Assembly: GCA_021292165.1 (NCBI GenBank)
Contig: CM037877.1
Span: forward strand, 132,426,274 to 132,490,273
DNA: 64,000 nt
DNA from: Shinisaurus crocodilurus
Lineage: Eukaryota; Chordata; Lepidosauria; Squamata; Shinisauridae
Reading direction: 5' to 3'
Below the pieces are notes generated by a model. The model had not been told where the DNA came from and did no database searches. It saw only the letters and a program-made list of their open reading frames with translations. Shown here piece after piece: positions 9,985 to 21,840 of the stretch (position 1 is its first letter; the number at the start of each line of letters is the position of its first letter). The position numbers and the translations under genes are program-made.

Positions 9985-11913
9985 CTCTGCTTAGGCTTGA
10001 ACAGCCCACAGACACAGTGAGCAGGGAGGGAACGAACAGATGCACGTTGCTGTGGGAAAGGGATTAGCTGGGTGAAAGCCTGGACCAACGGAGAGGTGAA
10101 TGAGGGAATTTATCACATGATTCCTATCTTTATATTGCTAAAGATTTTATTTCCTAACAGAGCTGACTCTGTGCCTCTAATAGGTGAGTTTACAGTGTCA
10201 GAAGGAAATGCAAGAAACTTCCCCTTCTCTCTGAAGCTCCATGTTTGGGGGTGTGGGGTGGGTGGGTAAGCTTCACCTGTTGAATTTGTGCCAATCCTGA
10301 CAATTTTAAAACAAAAAGATTGCCCTGCTAGCAATTTTAAAACAAAAAGAAAGAGATTGCCCTGCCCCCATGAAAAACACCAGATATCAGCAATTAAGAG
10401 TTTAAGTAAGGTTAAAATAATATTACAAAAGACGCTTATAAAATATTATAAAATAATATATAATATAATAATGTAATAATTATAATAAGATTTTATGTGT
10501 TTCCTCTAATAACTTTTGTACTTGACCATGCCCTTTGGTTGCCTGGACACACCCTCTTGATCACACCTTCATGTTGCTTAACCATACCTCTTACAAATTC
10601 ACATGTGTCCCTGTTTTCATCTGTGAAATGTTGGAGGGTATGTAACCTATTTTTCTGAGAAGTATTCAAGGCAGGAGTGTTGCTAGGCCTGGACCCATGG
10701 AGCACCAGCTGTGAATCTATTCCCCAGGGACCTGAGTGTCCATTGGTGGAAATGGAAATCCCCCCCCCCATGCTTAACTGCTGTGCAGGGGGCAACTCTC
10801 AAGGTGGATTGCAGCTGGCGAGAGAAGGGTTAATTCCTTCCCACATGCTGCAGCACCTCCCCCACCTTGCATGGCAATTAAGTTCAGAAAAAAAATGCTT
10901 CCATTGGTACCAATGGGGGAAGGGTTTTTTTGTTTTTGTTTTAAAGCTTAATTGTGGGATCTTGATGGGGATATGCAAATTTCATGCAGATTCCTGTCTT
11001 ACACCCCAAATCTTAAGTGCCTAGCAACATGCCTGATTCAAGGTGACTTAGAATAAGCAATAAAATAAAAACAAAAACAAAACACAGTTAAAAGCAACAG
11101 ATAAAATGCTGAAACCAGTAGCAGAAAAAACACAAACTTAAAAGCATCAGACATAAATATCCCTAAAAGTAGCAGATAATTAAACTTTAGAAGCTTATTT
11201 AAATAAAAAGGGCCTTTAATAAACATTCCAAAACAAGAATGACTGTCTGGCACATCTCCATAGAGTGGGCTTTCCACAGTTCTGTTACCATCATGGAGAA
11301 GGTGCTGCCTTTTGTACCCAGCAGTCTGATCACACATAATGATAGGATATCCAAGTTAGTAGGGGAAGATGTGGTTATTTGTTTATCTCATGATAACTTC
11401 ATTAATCTTACCATAGCAGTTTAGCTAGTCACCCTTTATATTAAGCAAAAATATGTGTCTTTGGAATGCATTATAACAATAATTCAGTATGTCCAGCCTG
11501 TGAGATAATTTAAGATTCTGATGTTCAAAACATGGGTAGGATCCTCTCTATTATGATCATAGTAATTTCAATTATATTCATTGCACATACTAATCCTCAT
11601 CTTCTTAACCTCAATCTTCTTCATTCTTATCAACTTAATTTGCATAATATAAGACAATTTGCATAATTCATTCCCAATGAAAAAAATGCCTTTGCTTGCT
11701 AAACCATTCAGGGTGTTTTAGCCAAAAATTCCAGACTCATGATTGGCAGTCCTTAGGATGGGCTGATGTGTTTGACCCACTGCAGATAATTCTAGTAATA
11801 ATACCAGGGAAGGCTGAAAGTTAACTCAACCCTACATTGAGCTATTTGTGTTGGAATATTGCTTAGGACCTCAAGTGCAGAGTGACAGACTGGCTGTTGT
11901 ATGGAATAGAACC
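9985..11913. other. AT-rich intergenic, no gene seen
   Basis: No recognisable exon. It holds a short tandem duplication at about 10299-10365 (CAATTTTAAAACAAAAAG copied twice), an AT-rich tract at 10430-10490 and A-rich sequence near 11055-11160. Confidence 0.5.
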
Positions 11914-11915
11914 TA

Positions 11916-12319
11916 GGGTGGCCATGTGTCCCCTTTTACAGAGGACAGTCCTCTATTTAAAGGGCTGCCTGAGTACTGTCCTCTAATGTGAAGGCATCCT
12001 GTATTTGAAGGGCTGCCGGAGTCCAGGTTCAGTTTAAAGATAAGGAACCATAAGGACGGTGAGCAGGGGCCGTGAAGTTGCCCATCAGCATTTGGCACCT
12101 GGGCAGCAGGCTGTGCAGAAGCAGGCACACAGGTCACTTGGTCAGAGGCTTCCACAGTATTGTGAGATGACGTATTGCATTTCTGTTTAAATTGTGTTAT
12201 GTCCAAATTTGTTTCAATATGTATAAATTAACATATGCACATTTAATGCAAATTGGTGTCTTTTGTCCTGTTTTTGGTGATGTATTTCCTCTTGTTTGGC
12301 GATTCAGAAGTGTCCACCC
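11916..12319. mobile_element. TA-target MITE (family E), copy 1
   Basis: Ends are GGGTGGCCATGTGTCC and GTGTCCACCC, flanked by TA (11914-11915 and 12320-12321). Interior blocks such as CAGAGGACAGTCCTCTA and ATGCAAATTGGTGTC are shared with 22481-22862. TA duplication points to a Tc1/mariner-type relative. Confidence 0.75.
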
Positions 12320-12443
12320 TACTGATTCTTCCAACACAAAACTGGTGACTGCCACAAAAATCAGGGAACTTGAGATTTCATTTTTTTAAATAGGCAGGTT
12401 TCTAGCCCTCATGGTTCTGAAGAAACTTTGAAAACAACTGAAT

Positions 12444-12512
12444 TATGCTGGCTGGGGCATGCTGGGAGTTGTAGGCCAAAAACATCTGGGGACCCAAGGT
12501 TGAGAAACACTG
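12444..12512. mobile_element. Family A MITE, half copy
   Basis: It matches the right half of 2251-2385 (GGGAGTTGTAGGCCAAAAAC to the CACTG end) and lacks the left half. Confidence 0.75.
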
Positions 12513-12514
12513 CA

Positions 12515-14130
12515 CTAAGGGTTTTGCATGATCATGAATACGAACTTTTACACTCAGTACCGCCCCTTCTCTGGTCCCCAGTCTTTTGTTCCACTGCCTC
12601 TATACAGTTGTTAACCATGTCTCTTGTGTCCCATCCCTCCTTTTCTAGTCTGTAGAAGAAAAATTGGAACAATAACATTGCAATCAAATGTAAACATCCC
12701 CAAAGAGTACATTTTGAATAATCCACCTAATTTCCATAATATATTTCTCTTGAATAATGTGGATTTGCTTGTCACAGTATTCTCTGTTTGAGCCTGGCGT
12801 TCCAGACTCCACCTGGTGATTGGCATTCTCTCTGCCTTCTATGAATTTATATCCTAATTAATTATTGCACATATGTTCAGAGGCAGATCCTCTGAAATCT
12901 TGCTCAAAGAATGAATTATTTTGTACAACTCCCTCTTCCTTTCTCTCTCAGCCACCCAGATGGGATCACACTGTGGCCAAGAGAGTCTGCTCTTTATTTC
13001 ATAGCACAGCTAGATCTTATCGGTCCTTTATCTCTCCCCCCCCCCATCTGATCCCTACAGAAAGGCAAGGCACGTGGCAATAATTGTGTTAAGAAAACAA
13101 CTACGGTAACTTCTGAAGAGAGAAAGAGAGCAGGCAGCTGTTAAGCAATTGACACTTAGAAAGCAAATAAATAGATATACAGGGAGAGGCAAAGGGAAGG
13201 ATTGTGTCACAGCTAATAATTTTCAGTGTGATGGTAGAACAAGAAGTTATACTAGGGCTGTATACACTCTGCACAAAATAAATGAATAAATAAAAACAAA
13301 GAATTCTGTATTAAGCGAACCCAAATTCTGTGACAAGAGAACCTGAATTCTCAGTCTCATATAAATTAGTGATGTCACCAAAGTTGATAATTCCTTGGTT
13401 TGGAATACAAATTTGTCTAGCTATAAAGCTCTGCTGTTTTGTTTTGTTTTTAATTTAGTGTCATCTTCCCCAGAAGGTATTCTTTAGCTCAGAATGCTAA
13501 ATGAGATTTTGAACATGTGCGGTGAGCCATGGGGGCAGCCATATTTCTTTTTGTACAATACCCCTGGGAAAGATGCTACGTCACACAGCATTGTTCCCAG
13601 AGTAATTCTAAACAGATTTTTTTGAAGTGATCAGCAACCGACTGTTGAACACAGCATTTTGGCTTTGTTTAAAGGTTGTTGCTGTTTAGAGGGAAAAATT
13701 GGGAAGACTGCCCATCCACCTTGATAGAAAGTACCCCCTCACACACACATCTGAAAGTGCTCCACTTTTGTTAGCACTCTGCAAAAGTCACAGAATCTTT
13801 CCCATCTTTGCTGGAGAACAAAGGTCCAGGTTCATACACAGCCCTTTCTTCATGGTGGCTAGGAACTTGCTTCTGAATTTTTGGCTTTTCAATTGTGAAA
13901 GCCAAGGTTTTTCAACTGCCTATTCTGGCACCAGAAAAACAAGATACTGTGCATGTGAAATAGCCAAAAAAACACACAAAGTAAAACTACAGCAGCAGCT
14001 TAGGTGATAGCAGCTATGCAGCATTCATTTTGATGGCTTGCTGAAAGGTGTGTACAGGGGCATGTGAATGTGTATGGAAACATGGGGGAAAAGAATAATG
14101 TTTTGTATAGAAGTGTTTGCTGTGTATAGT
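12515..14130. other. Intergenic, no gene seen
   Basis: No conserved domain in any frame. Only short C- and A-rich tracts stand out (about 13030 and 13270). Confidence 0.5.
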
Positions 14131-14138
14131 GTATAGAG

Positions 14139-14259
14139 CAGTGTTCTCCAACCTTGGGTCCCCAGATGTTTTTGGCCTACAACTCCCAGCGCAGCTGGCT
14201 TGGGCATGCTGGGAGTTGTAGGCCAAAATCACCTGGGGACCCAAGGTTGGAGAACACTG
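14139..14259. mobile_element. Family A MITE, full copy with perfect TSD
   Basis: Palindromic element with ends CAGTGTTCTCC and GGAGAACACTG, flanked by GTATAGAG on both sides (14131-14138 and 14260-14267). The right flank is also the left target duplication of the next element. Confidence 0.9.
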
Positions 14260-14267
14260 GTATAGAG

Positions 14268-15047
14268 CAGGGATGTTGAAGAGTCCTTGGTCTCGAGTCA
14301 CGAGTCGAGTCACGAGTCTTTGGACCCGAGTCTCGAGTCCGAGTCCGAGTCCTTGGTCCAAAATGGTGACTCACGAGTCACGAGTCCTGAGTCACTCCCA
14401 AAACTGACTCCACGAGTCCCTATTAAAATCAATGGGGTTTCCCCGCAACAAAATAAGGCTACTTCAGATGTGTGGCTTAAATAAATTCTAGGCACAAGTG
14501 TGCCTTTTTATTTCAAAACTCTGCAACTGATTTTGGCAAGAACAGACCAGGCAGACAAACCCAAAATAACCAGGCAGGCAGAGGAGGCAGGGAACCCCAA
14601 AGCAGGCAGGCAGAGGTCTTTGTCTTGGACAATTCAACTGTTGAACAGGTCAAGAAGAGACCAGGCAGGCAGAGGAGGCTGGGAACCCCAAACAGGCAGG
14701 CAGAGGCAGCCAAACCCAAAATGTCTGACCCTAACCCAAACCCCCCACAACAACACATCAATCAAAATAAATCTCAACACATCGTTGGGGCTGCGCTCCT
14801 GGTAGCTGTCCATAGTGGCCGAGCAGCGGCACGCCTCGCTTCCATGCGCTCTTCACCGGTGATCGCGCTCCTTCTGGCACAGCCAGAAGACTCGTCAACA
14901 GCCCAGGGATGTCGAGTCCTTGGTCTCGAGTCCCGAGTCGAGTCTCGAGTCCCATTAAAAATATTGGGACTCGAGTCCGAGTCGAGTCAGAGGGGGGACT
15001 CAGTCCGACTCACGAGTCGAGTCCTCGAGTCCGAGTCCCCATCCCTG
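14268..15047 (-). mobile_element. GACTC-rich hAT-type element (family B), copy 2, inverted
   Basis: It is the reverse complement of 5493-6275 with only scattered substitutions. Ends are CAGGGATG and CATCCCTG; flanks are GTATAGAG at 14260-14267 and 15048-15055. A 142-codon frame at 14625-15053 runs through its interior into the terminal array. The first 94 residues match the copy 1 frame except one residue, but both share DNA identity, so this is not evidence of coding. Confidence 0.88.
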
Positions 15048-15059
15048 GTATAGAGGATG

Positions 15060-15783
15060 TGGACTGAGCAGTTAGGGAAGGAAGAGTGCCAGAATAATAT
15101 ACACAGTTTGTGCATTCTTTGATTTTTGAGGTATGAAATCCAAATTTGCCGGACTAGAGCCAAATAAAATATTACTGCTGTTGTATGATTACGGTATTTG
15201 AAGTCCCCTCCCTCCTTTTTCAAGAAGTGAATTGTGCCAATGGACCATGCCAGGACGTATAACTATTTTGCCTAGTGTTTATCCTATTCCGGAACTTCTG
15301 TATAGCTCTCTTTGAAACAGACATTATGAAATGCTCTTTAAAAATATGTATGTAGCTTGTTTGCAAAGAATTGATTTGCTGTATTCCCTGTAGTTAATTA
15401 ACAGCTCTGTTCAATGATGACAAGCACCTGATTATGTTGTGTGTTATAACAGGCACGCTTCGTGCTGATATAATGAACGTTGTAAAACAGTTTCCACTAT
15501 AACCGCCGTTTTTCACAAGCCCATAACTTTTGAAACATTTACTTTTCATGCTTGGCCTCTACCCAGTATTCATTAAAAAACACACACACACACACAACCC
15601 TCCACGTTTGACCCCCTTAGTCCATTTTGAGTTATGAGAAAGTAAAAGGGACAAAAAGAAACACTTTTGCATAATGATATCATAAAACCACAAGTACTCT
15701 GAATAAAACAGCAAAGTTTCCTGCCTCTTGAGGTTTGAAACATGACCCAGCTGCAGTCTTTTTGGAACCCCATTATTCTAAGG
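15060..15783. other. Intergenic, no gene seen
   Basis: No domain. A short CA repeat lies near 15579-15597. Confidence 0.5.
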
Positions 15784-15910
15784 CAGACTTCTCAAATCTG
15801 GCACCTTCCAGATGTGTTGGATCACAACTCCCATAATAACACAGCCAGCATAACTGGCTGGGGGATTATGGGAGTTGTAGTCCAACACATCTGGAGGCTG
15901 GGGAAGGTTG
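15784..15910. mobile_element. Palindromic MITE related to family A
   Basis: Arms CCAGATGTGTTGGA and TCCAACACATCTGG surround a CCAGCATAACTGGCTGG centre. Only 5 of 8 flanking bases match, so the exact ends are uncertain. Confidence 0.6.
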
Positions 15911-16016
15911 TTTTAGGATGACCCTAGGGGTGGAGTTACCTTATTATTTATCACCTTTGTTGTATGCTATGATTATTTTCTGCAATATATTTGTCCTCAC
16001 AATGACTTCCTAAGGC

Positions 16017-16084
16017 CATGCTGGCTGGGGCATGCTGGGAGTTGTAGGCCAAAAACATTTGGGGACCCAAGATTGGCGAACACT
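16017..16084. mobile_element. Family A MITE, half copy
   Basis: Right half only, from the GGCATGCTGGGAGTTGTAGG block to the CACTG end, with several substitutions. Confidence 0.7.
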
Positions 16085-16646
16085 GTGCTAAGGTAAGCCT
16101 GCTCTCCTCATTTTTAGCATGACTTTGTGCCTGAGGTCCATAGCAGGCATGGGGGTCTTTCCAGACCGTAGTACAGCTCTCTAACTGTACCTGTACAGCT
16201 CCTGGGTACCTGGGCCTCAGTGGCACCACCTTTGAAATAAGCATGTTGATCTTTGCAGTATCCTCATGCTTGTAAACGGCAACATGTCTGGTCACTTATG
16301 GTAAGTAAAAATCATGGCCAGGTGGCTAAGCACGGAAGCATTACAAAAGCTTTCGCTTAGTGACTAATGTACAGTAGGTATGCATGGGCAGATGGGCTAG
16401 TAATTTTCATGGGCTTATCTTCAAGGCTTCTGTATTTGGACACCATCCACCTCAAATTCCTCCTCAGCAATCCCCATTGAAATGAATGGGGCCTACTCAA
16501 GAGCACATCTGTTACATTTTCACCACTTAGATTCATTTCACTGAGGTTTTCTGTTGAATTGTGCCTTTGTTCCCTTTAGAAAAAAAGAGCTAAGTTACCA
16601 TTTAACAGTAAGCCAATATTCTCAACCTGGTCTGCATGATCAGGTT

Positions 16647-16845
16647 GGGGAGGGGCCGTAACTCAGTGGCAGAACACATGTTTTTCATGCAGAAGGTCCC
16701 AGGTTCAGCCCCCAGCATCTCTAGGTAGGGCTAGGGAAGAATCCTGCCTCAAACCCTGGAGAGCTGCTGCCAGTCAGTGTCAGCAATGCTGAGCTAGATG
16801 GACCAGCAGCCTGATTCAATATAAAGCAGCTTCCTATGTTCCTAT
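16647..16845 (+). mobile_element. tRNA-derived SINE
   Basis: The head has Pol III-type boxes: A-box-like GTAACTCAGTGG and B-box-like GGTTCAGCCCC. The body includes CCTGGAGAGCTGCTGCCAG and the 3' part TATAAAGCAGCTTCCTATG. The same SINE occurs inverted at 52420-52720. Confidence 0.8.
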
Positions 16846-16852
16846 GTGTTTG

Positions 16853-17260
16853 ACAGTGGAGCAGACAGACTGCCTCAGAAGGTGGTGGACTTCTCCTTTG
16901 TTAGAGGGTTTTAAGCAGAGGTTGGATGGCCATCTTTTAGAGTTCTAGGTTATAGGTTATGGCTGTTTTATTGATTCCTGTGCTGTTTATTTTGCATTAC
17001 ATTGTATTTTATTCTTTTAAATATTTGTATTGTGGTGTGTGTGTTTGTTTGTTTGTTTGTTTTACTGTTTTATGGCATTTTAGTTTTTTAACTGTTTGTA
17101 ATCTGCCCAGAGAAGATTATTTATTGGATGGATTAGAAATGTAATTAAATAAATAAATAAATAAATACTGTACTAGTAGATTTCCTACATTTGCAGGAGG
17201 TTGGACTAAATGATCTTTGAGGTCCCTTCCAACCCCGTGATTTTATGATTCTACAATGGA
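16853..17260 (+). mobile_element. CR1 3' fragment interrupted by an L2-like 3' tail
   Basis: 16853-16950 (GGTGGTGGACTTCTCC...) and 17180-17255 (GGAGGTTGGACTAAATGATC...TTATGATTCTA) match successive parts of a CR1 3' end. Between them, about 16955-17165, lies an L2-like tail ending in (AAAT)n, with CTGTTTGTAATCTGCCCAGA before it. I infer insertion of the L2 tail into the CR1. Confidence 0.6.
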
Positions 17261-18460
17261 GTTAATCTGGGATCCTCTGATTCAAGCTTTTCAGGAGCCT
17301 AACCCTGTTAATTACCCTTTTAGCTGCACTGGAACAGCTAAAAGATTTCTGTCATTCACGACTGGGAAGGAAATAGGGACAGGGAGTGGTGTAGGTTAGC
17401 TATACATCAGGTAGTCCTTGGTTTGGATTTCATCTCTACTATGAGTTCACTAAGTGGGTTTAGGCAAGATGCTCTCTGTCTGCCTCAGCCCCCTATCTGC
17501 TTATGGGGATCATAATACTGACCTACCTTCTGAGGCTGTTGTAAGGATTACAGCAAAATAATGTATGTGAACCACTTTGAATATTCTAAAATGCTAAATA
17601 TTATTGTAAAATGAAAAAGAAAATAATGAGTCTTTAGATTTGCTATCATTGGTATAATTAACAAGGTTTCCATCTTTTTCCAGGTGCATTCTCTTAAACG
17701 TGGGAGCTCCATATAGCCTAACATTTGGACTGACTGTTGCTAGACCATTGTAGGAGTTAGTAGCTCCTTTGGAGACAGATATATAAGAAATTGCAATAGA
17801 TTCAATTCTTTTCTTTTTTTAAGTGGGTAAGTTTAAATTTTCACCATTTGGTGTAGATTATGGATAAGGGTAATTTATTATATTTTTTGAACTTACCGGA
17901 GTTAAATATTTGTTCATACTCATTTGTGTTTTGGAGTCTTCATAGTGTAGTGTATATGTTTGTAGTCCATATAGTTCTTAAGCTGGTTAAAGTTGCAATC
18001 CGAAAAACACTTTTAGAGTACCGGTAAGCCCTATTGAACACAGCAGGATTTCCTTCTGAGTAAACAATGAGCATTTGTGCTCATTAGCAAAGTAGGCTGG
18101 TGCAGTTGTGCCACAAAGGCCTGTGGGATACATGCTGGGAGTGGGTGGGAGGTCTAAGGGGGAAACAAGCCACAGCAAGCTGCAGAGTGCCTGATTGTCT
18201 GTCAGGAGTAATGTGGGTTAGGGATCGAACAACCAACACACCGTGGCTTATTTTCAGCAGGTTTATTGTGACATGTGAACCAGCCCACAGTGATGATTAA
18301 CTTATTTGCAGTGTCCATTCACAAAACAGTTGTTGGGTGATGACACAGGCATCCTTGCAGTGGTGAGCTGAATCAGATGCTTGTCTTGTACCTCCTTCAT
18401 TCCCCTCTGACCTCACTGTTTACAATCTCCACTACCACCATTTGTGTGTATATACACTTG
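17261..18460. other. Intergenic, no gene seen
   Basis: No gene-like frame. 18190-18290 resembles a decayed palindromic DNA element (ACACCGTGGCTTATTTTCAG). Confidence 0.45.
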
Positions 18461-18464
18461 TAAC

Positions 18465-18545
18465 TCAGCACAACGCTTCTGATGAAGTGGACTGTAGTCC
18501 ACAAAAGCCTTTGCCATAATAAATTTGTTAGTGTTTAAAGTGCCA
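18465..18545 (+). repeat. Penelope-like repeat with degenerate hammerhead-type core
   Basis: CTGATGA at 18479-18485 is followed by a perfect stem (GTGGACT/AGTCCAC). The next GAAA of a hammerhead is AAAA here. The 3' part AATAAATTTGTTAGTGTTTA is a widely dispersed amniote repeat also present at 27928. The Penelope assignment is from memory. Confidence 0.5.
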
Positions 18546-19204
18546 CAGGTCTTTGTTGGGGTTTTTTTTTGCTTAAATCAAAACAAATTAAAGTAGCAGT
18601 GGAGAGTTGTCCATAAAAATCTAGCTCACAAAGGCTTGAAAGAATGACAATTCCCTCGCTTGCTTTTGAAAGGAAGCAAGGGGAAAAAAAAGGCAAATTG
18701 ACCTGTTGGTAAACTACTGGGGACACCACAGAGAAAGCTGTGCTCATAGTAGATATCAACCTAATGCTGAAGTAAGATGAAACCTGTAACAGGGCCTCAT
18801 TAACATATCTCCAAGCTTGTGTTGATCATATGGTAGAAGAAGCTTTAAAAGTCAAAACCAACATTTTGAATGGGCCTGGAAACAGACTATCCTAAGTGTA
18901 ATAGTTTCACGCTAATGTATACCTCTTATTTTGTACCAGTTGAACCCTTTGCACAATTTTTGAGAGCACCCTCACATCCAGCCCTATGGCTGGCACCATT
19001 CCCCTCCTCTCTAGCCTTGTCAAGGGTCAAGCACAGGTGCAGTAGCATCAGTGCTTCCTGCTGAGTCAAGGCCAGGGCAGACAAAAGAGGTGCTGGCTCC
19101 TGATGTTCCCTTTGCCTGCTCCTGCTTCCTTCGCTCCTTCTGAGCTGTTGATGTCAGTTAGCACCTGGGGGGTGGGGGGCAGTCCAACTGGAGCAGGCCC
19201 TGAT

Positions 19205-19718
19205 ATTTCCTGAAGAACATCTTTTTTTGTTGAATCAATCTCAATTTGAAATCTACTGAAATCATACATATGGAAGCTAAGGCAACTTTCCATTGATTAA
19301 ATTGTATAGAGCATTCCAATTCCTCATTCCATTCATCTCGGAACTTCTGAACACCTACTTTACTACATTCTAAAAGACTTTTATAGTCAGCTATTGTAGG
19401 CATGGCTTTCTGTAAGGAACCAATTAATTTTTCCAACAATGCAAGAGGCACTGAAGCACTCATAGCTGATGGGCCGTTTATAGACTCCAACAAATGCTGA
19501 AGCTGAATATACTGCCAACTAGTACTAGACAATAAATAATATCTAATTTGTAATACTGAAAATGGTAGGAATTCATCATCCAAACCTATTAGCTGATCTA
19601 AAGTATAAATTCCATTTAACCTTATAAGCAATGAATTCATCAATCGAATTTTTAAAATAAGCATATTTACAAAATCCCAATATATTGACCCTTTGTGATT
19701 TTGAAGTGTTAGATAATG
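19205..19718 (-). pseudogene. L1/Tx1-type LINE ORF2, C-terminal fragment
   Basis: A minus-strand frame of 228 codons (19158-19844) contains, between chance extensions at both ends, the post-RT region of an L1/Tx1-type ORF2. Diagnostic stretches are YTLDQLIGLDDEFLPFS, the QIRYYLLSSTSWQYIQLQHL block typical of the region after the polymerase, and a later FRDEWNEELECS segment. The first 40 or so codons come from the Tigger-like MITE next door (19721). RT, endonuclease and 3' UTR are absent. The copy is a truncated relic. Confidence 0.65.
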
Positions 19719-19720
19719 TA

Positions 19721-19871
19721 CAGTAATACCTTGGATTGCAAGCATAATTTGTTCTGGAACCATGCTTGTAATCCAAAACACTCTTATATCAAAGCGAGTC
19801 TCTGGCAGGCATGAGCGGGGCCGATTTCGGCCCTTTACGCCCACTCGAGGCGAGCGGTTACATCCCTACGT
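19721..19871. mobile_element. Tigger-like TA MITE (family D), half copy
   Basis: It begins CAGTAATACCTTGGATTGCA after a TA at 19719-19720 and matches the first half of the full copy 40091-40353, stopping at ACATCCCTACG. Confidence 0.75.
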
Positions 19872-20237
19872 AGGGGTGGGCGATTGAGCCTCGCCGGGGC
19901 AGAACGAGGCCGAAATTGGCCCCGTTCACACCCGACGAGGCCTTACCTTTTCTTCGGGGTGGCTCGCCCACTCCATGGCGAGCTGCCGGTGCAGCCCGTT
20001 CCGTCCCGTTGCGTCACTTCCGGGACCAGAAATGACACGACGGAACCCTGCGCAGGCGCGCTGGACCCCTGTGGCACTGTTCTGCGCCTGCGCGGGGTCC
20101 CGTCGCCTCTCGGAAGAGATGGACGGGCCGGAGCGGCCCGATTGAGCGGCGTGCTGCACCACTCAGAAAATGGAGTCGGGTCGGCGCCAAGCCCGAAAAT
20201 CGACTCAGGGGCACCGACCCAGATTGGATGCATCGCT
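19872..20237. repeat. GC-rich unclassified repeat
   Basis: CpG-rich block with an inverted pair (CTGCGCAGGCGCG and GCGCCTGCGCGGGG). It is open in several frames but has no domain. It is probably the interior of a DNA element. Confidence 0.4.
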
Positions 20238-20511
20238 AGTTGTGAGGATAAAATGGAGATTTCATAGATTTCATAGATCATAGAGTTGGAAGGAGTCTAC
20301 AAGGCTATCGAGTCCAACCCCTTGCTCAATGCAGGAAACTAGAGGAGGGGTCTCCCATCCAAGTAATAACCAGGCCTGACTCTGACCCTGCTTAGCTTTC
20401 TACGCTCAGACAAGCTAAGCCAGTGTGAGCCACAAGCGAAGAGGAGGAGGATTATGTAAGCCGCCTTGAGTTCCTTGCAGGAAAAAAGGTGGGGTATAAA
20501 TATAATAAATA
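20238..20511 (+). mobile_element. Sauria-type SINE (3' part) split by a 5S/CR1 SINE
   Basis: TTGTGAGGATAAAATGGAGA (20238-20261) and GAGGAGGAGGATTATGTAAG...AATAAATA (20441-20511) are consecutive in this SINE family; compare 47080-47193. The tRNA head is missing. The gap is filled by the 5S-derived SINE. Confidence 0.75.
20262..20437 (-). mobile_element. 5S rRNA-derived SINE with CR1-type 3' tail, copy 1
   Basis: Read on the minus strand, the head carries the 5S internal promoter: AAGCTAAGCAGGGTC (box A), GCCTGGTTATTAC (intermediate element) and TTGGATGGGAGACC (box C). A short linker CCCTCCTCTAGTTT follows, then about 75 bp matching the CR1 3' end seen at 43660-43739, ending in a repeated TCTATGAAA unit. 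It is inserted in the Sauria SINE. Confidence 0.85.
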
Positions 20512-21840
20512 CCCGTATATACTCAAGTATAGGTCGGCCCTAATATAAGTCGTGGCCCCTAATTTCACCCCAAAAAACTGGGAAAACTTGTTGCCCCTAG
20601 TATAAGTCTAGGGTGAGAAATGTATGAGGGGAGACTCCCGCTGCCACCCCCAGACACCCCCCGCCACCATACCTGCACCCGCCGCTGCTGAAGCGCCGCC
20701 ACTGCCAAAGCCCCCCCAGGACCCCCGCCGCCACCCCCAGACACCCCCCACCCCCATGCCTGCACTCGCTGCCGCCGAAGCCCCGCCACTGCCAAAGCCC
20801 CCCCAGGACCCCCGCCGCCACCCCCAGACACCCCCAGCCCCATACCTGCACCCGTATGCGTCACTTCCGGGGCCGGATGTGACGAGGACGGCGCCGGCAG
20901 CGCAGCAAGCCGCCGCTGACAAAGAGAAAAGTAGGGAATGGCGGAGCAGCTCCACGTGGGTCCCGGGAACGAAGCAGCATGGCAGCGCGCGAGGCGCCAG
21001 CAGAGCAAGCGGCTGCTGGTAAAGGTATGGGGGGGAGGAAAATAATTTTAAAGAGCGAGCGGTATGGGGGGGGGAGGAAAATAATTTTAAAGAGCCAGGG
21101 AGACGCAGCCCAGCCACTCGCTCTACGGGCGCCTCGCGCTGCTGTGCCGCTTCCCTGCCTAGGAGCCGGCATGGCAGCGCGGAAGGCGCCAGCAGAGCGA
21201 GCGGCTGCTGGTAAAGGTAGGGAAAAGTGGAGCTGCTCCGGGCAGGGAGGTGGTGCAGCAGAGCGAGGCGCTAGCTGAGCGAGCGGCCGCACCTCGCCTC
21301 CACGGGGCTCAAGAAAGCAGTGGGAGGCACTGGCCCAGCGAGCAGCCACACCGCGCAGGGGCTCCCCGGCGTGGGGGTGTTTGGGGGTGGCGTGGGGGTG
21401 TTTGGGGGTGGCGTGGGGGTGTCTGGGGAAGCTGCGGCGTGGCGCGGCTTCGGCGGGGGAGGGGCTTCGGCGGCAGCGAGGCTTCGGCGGCAGCGAGGCT
21501 TTTCCGCGGCAATGGGGCTTCGGTGGCGGGTGCAGGTAGGGTGGCGTGGGGGGGTGTCTGGGGTGGCGTGGGGGTGGCATGGGGGTGTCTGGGGGGGCTT
21601 CGGCGCGGCGGGGCTTCGGCAGGAGAGGGGCTTCGGCGGCGGCGGGTGCAGGTACGGGGGTGGGGGTGGGGTGTCTGGGGGTGGCGGCAGGGGTCCTGGG
21701 GGTGGAGGGGGGTGCCTGGTGGTGCCTTGCGGTGGCGGCGGGGGTCCTGGGGGGGGCGCTGACCCAGGTATAAGTCGAGGGGGCATTTTTCAGCACAAAA
21801 AATGTGCTGAAAAACTAGACTTATATTTGAGTATATACGG
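20512..21840. mobile_element. TA-flanked foldback element with GC-rich interior (family F)
   Basis: Ends CCCGTATATACTCAAGTATA and TATATTTGAGTATATACGG form a terminal inverted repeat, flanked by TA (20510-20511 and 21841-21842). Inner ends also pair (TAAGTC/GACTTA motifs). The interior, about 20615-21770, is extreme GC: the left side carries C-rich CACCCCCAGACACCCCC units and the right side their G-rich complements, so it can fold back on itself. Long frames here, up to 311 codons, are repeat artefacts. No transposase is visible. Confidence 0.75.

Noticed and set aside
14625..15053. 142-codon frame also present in the 5.5-kb copy
   Set aside because: Same DNA in two near-identical transposon copies explains the shared frame; it runs into the ACTCG array and has no domain.
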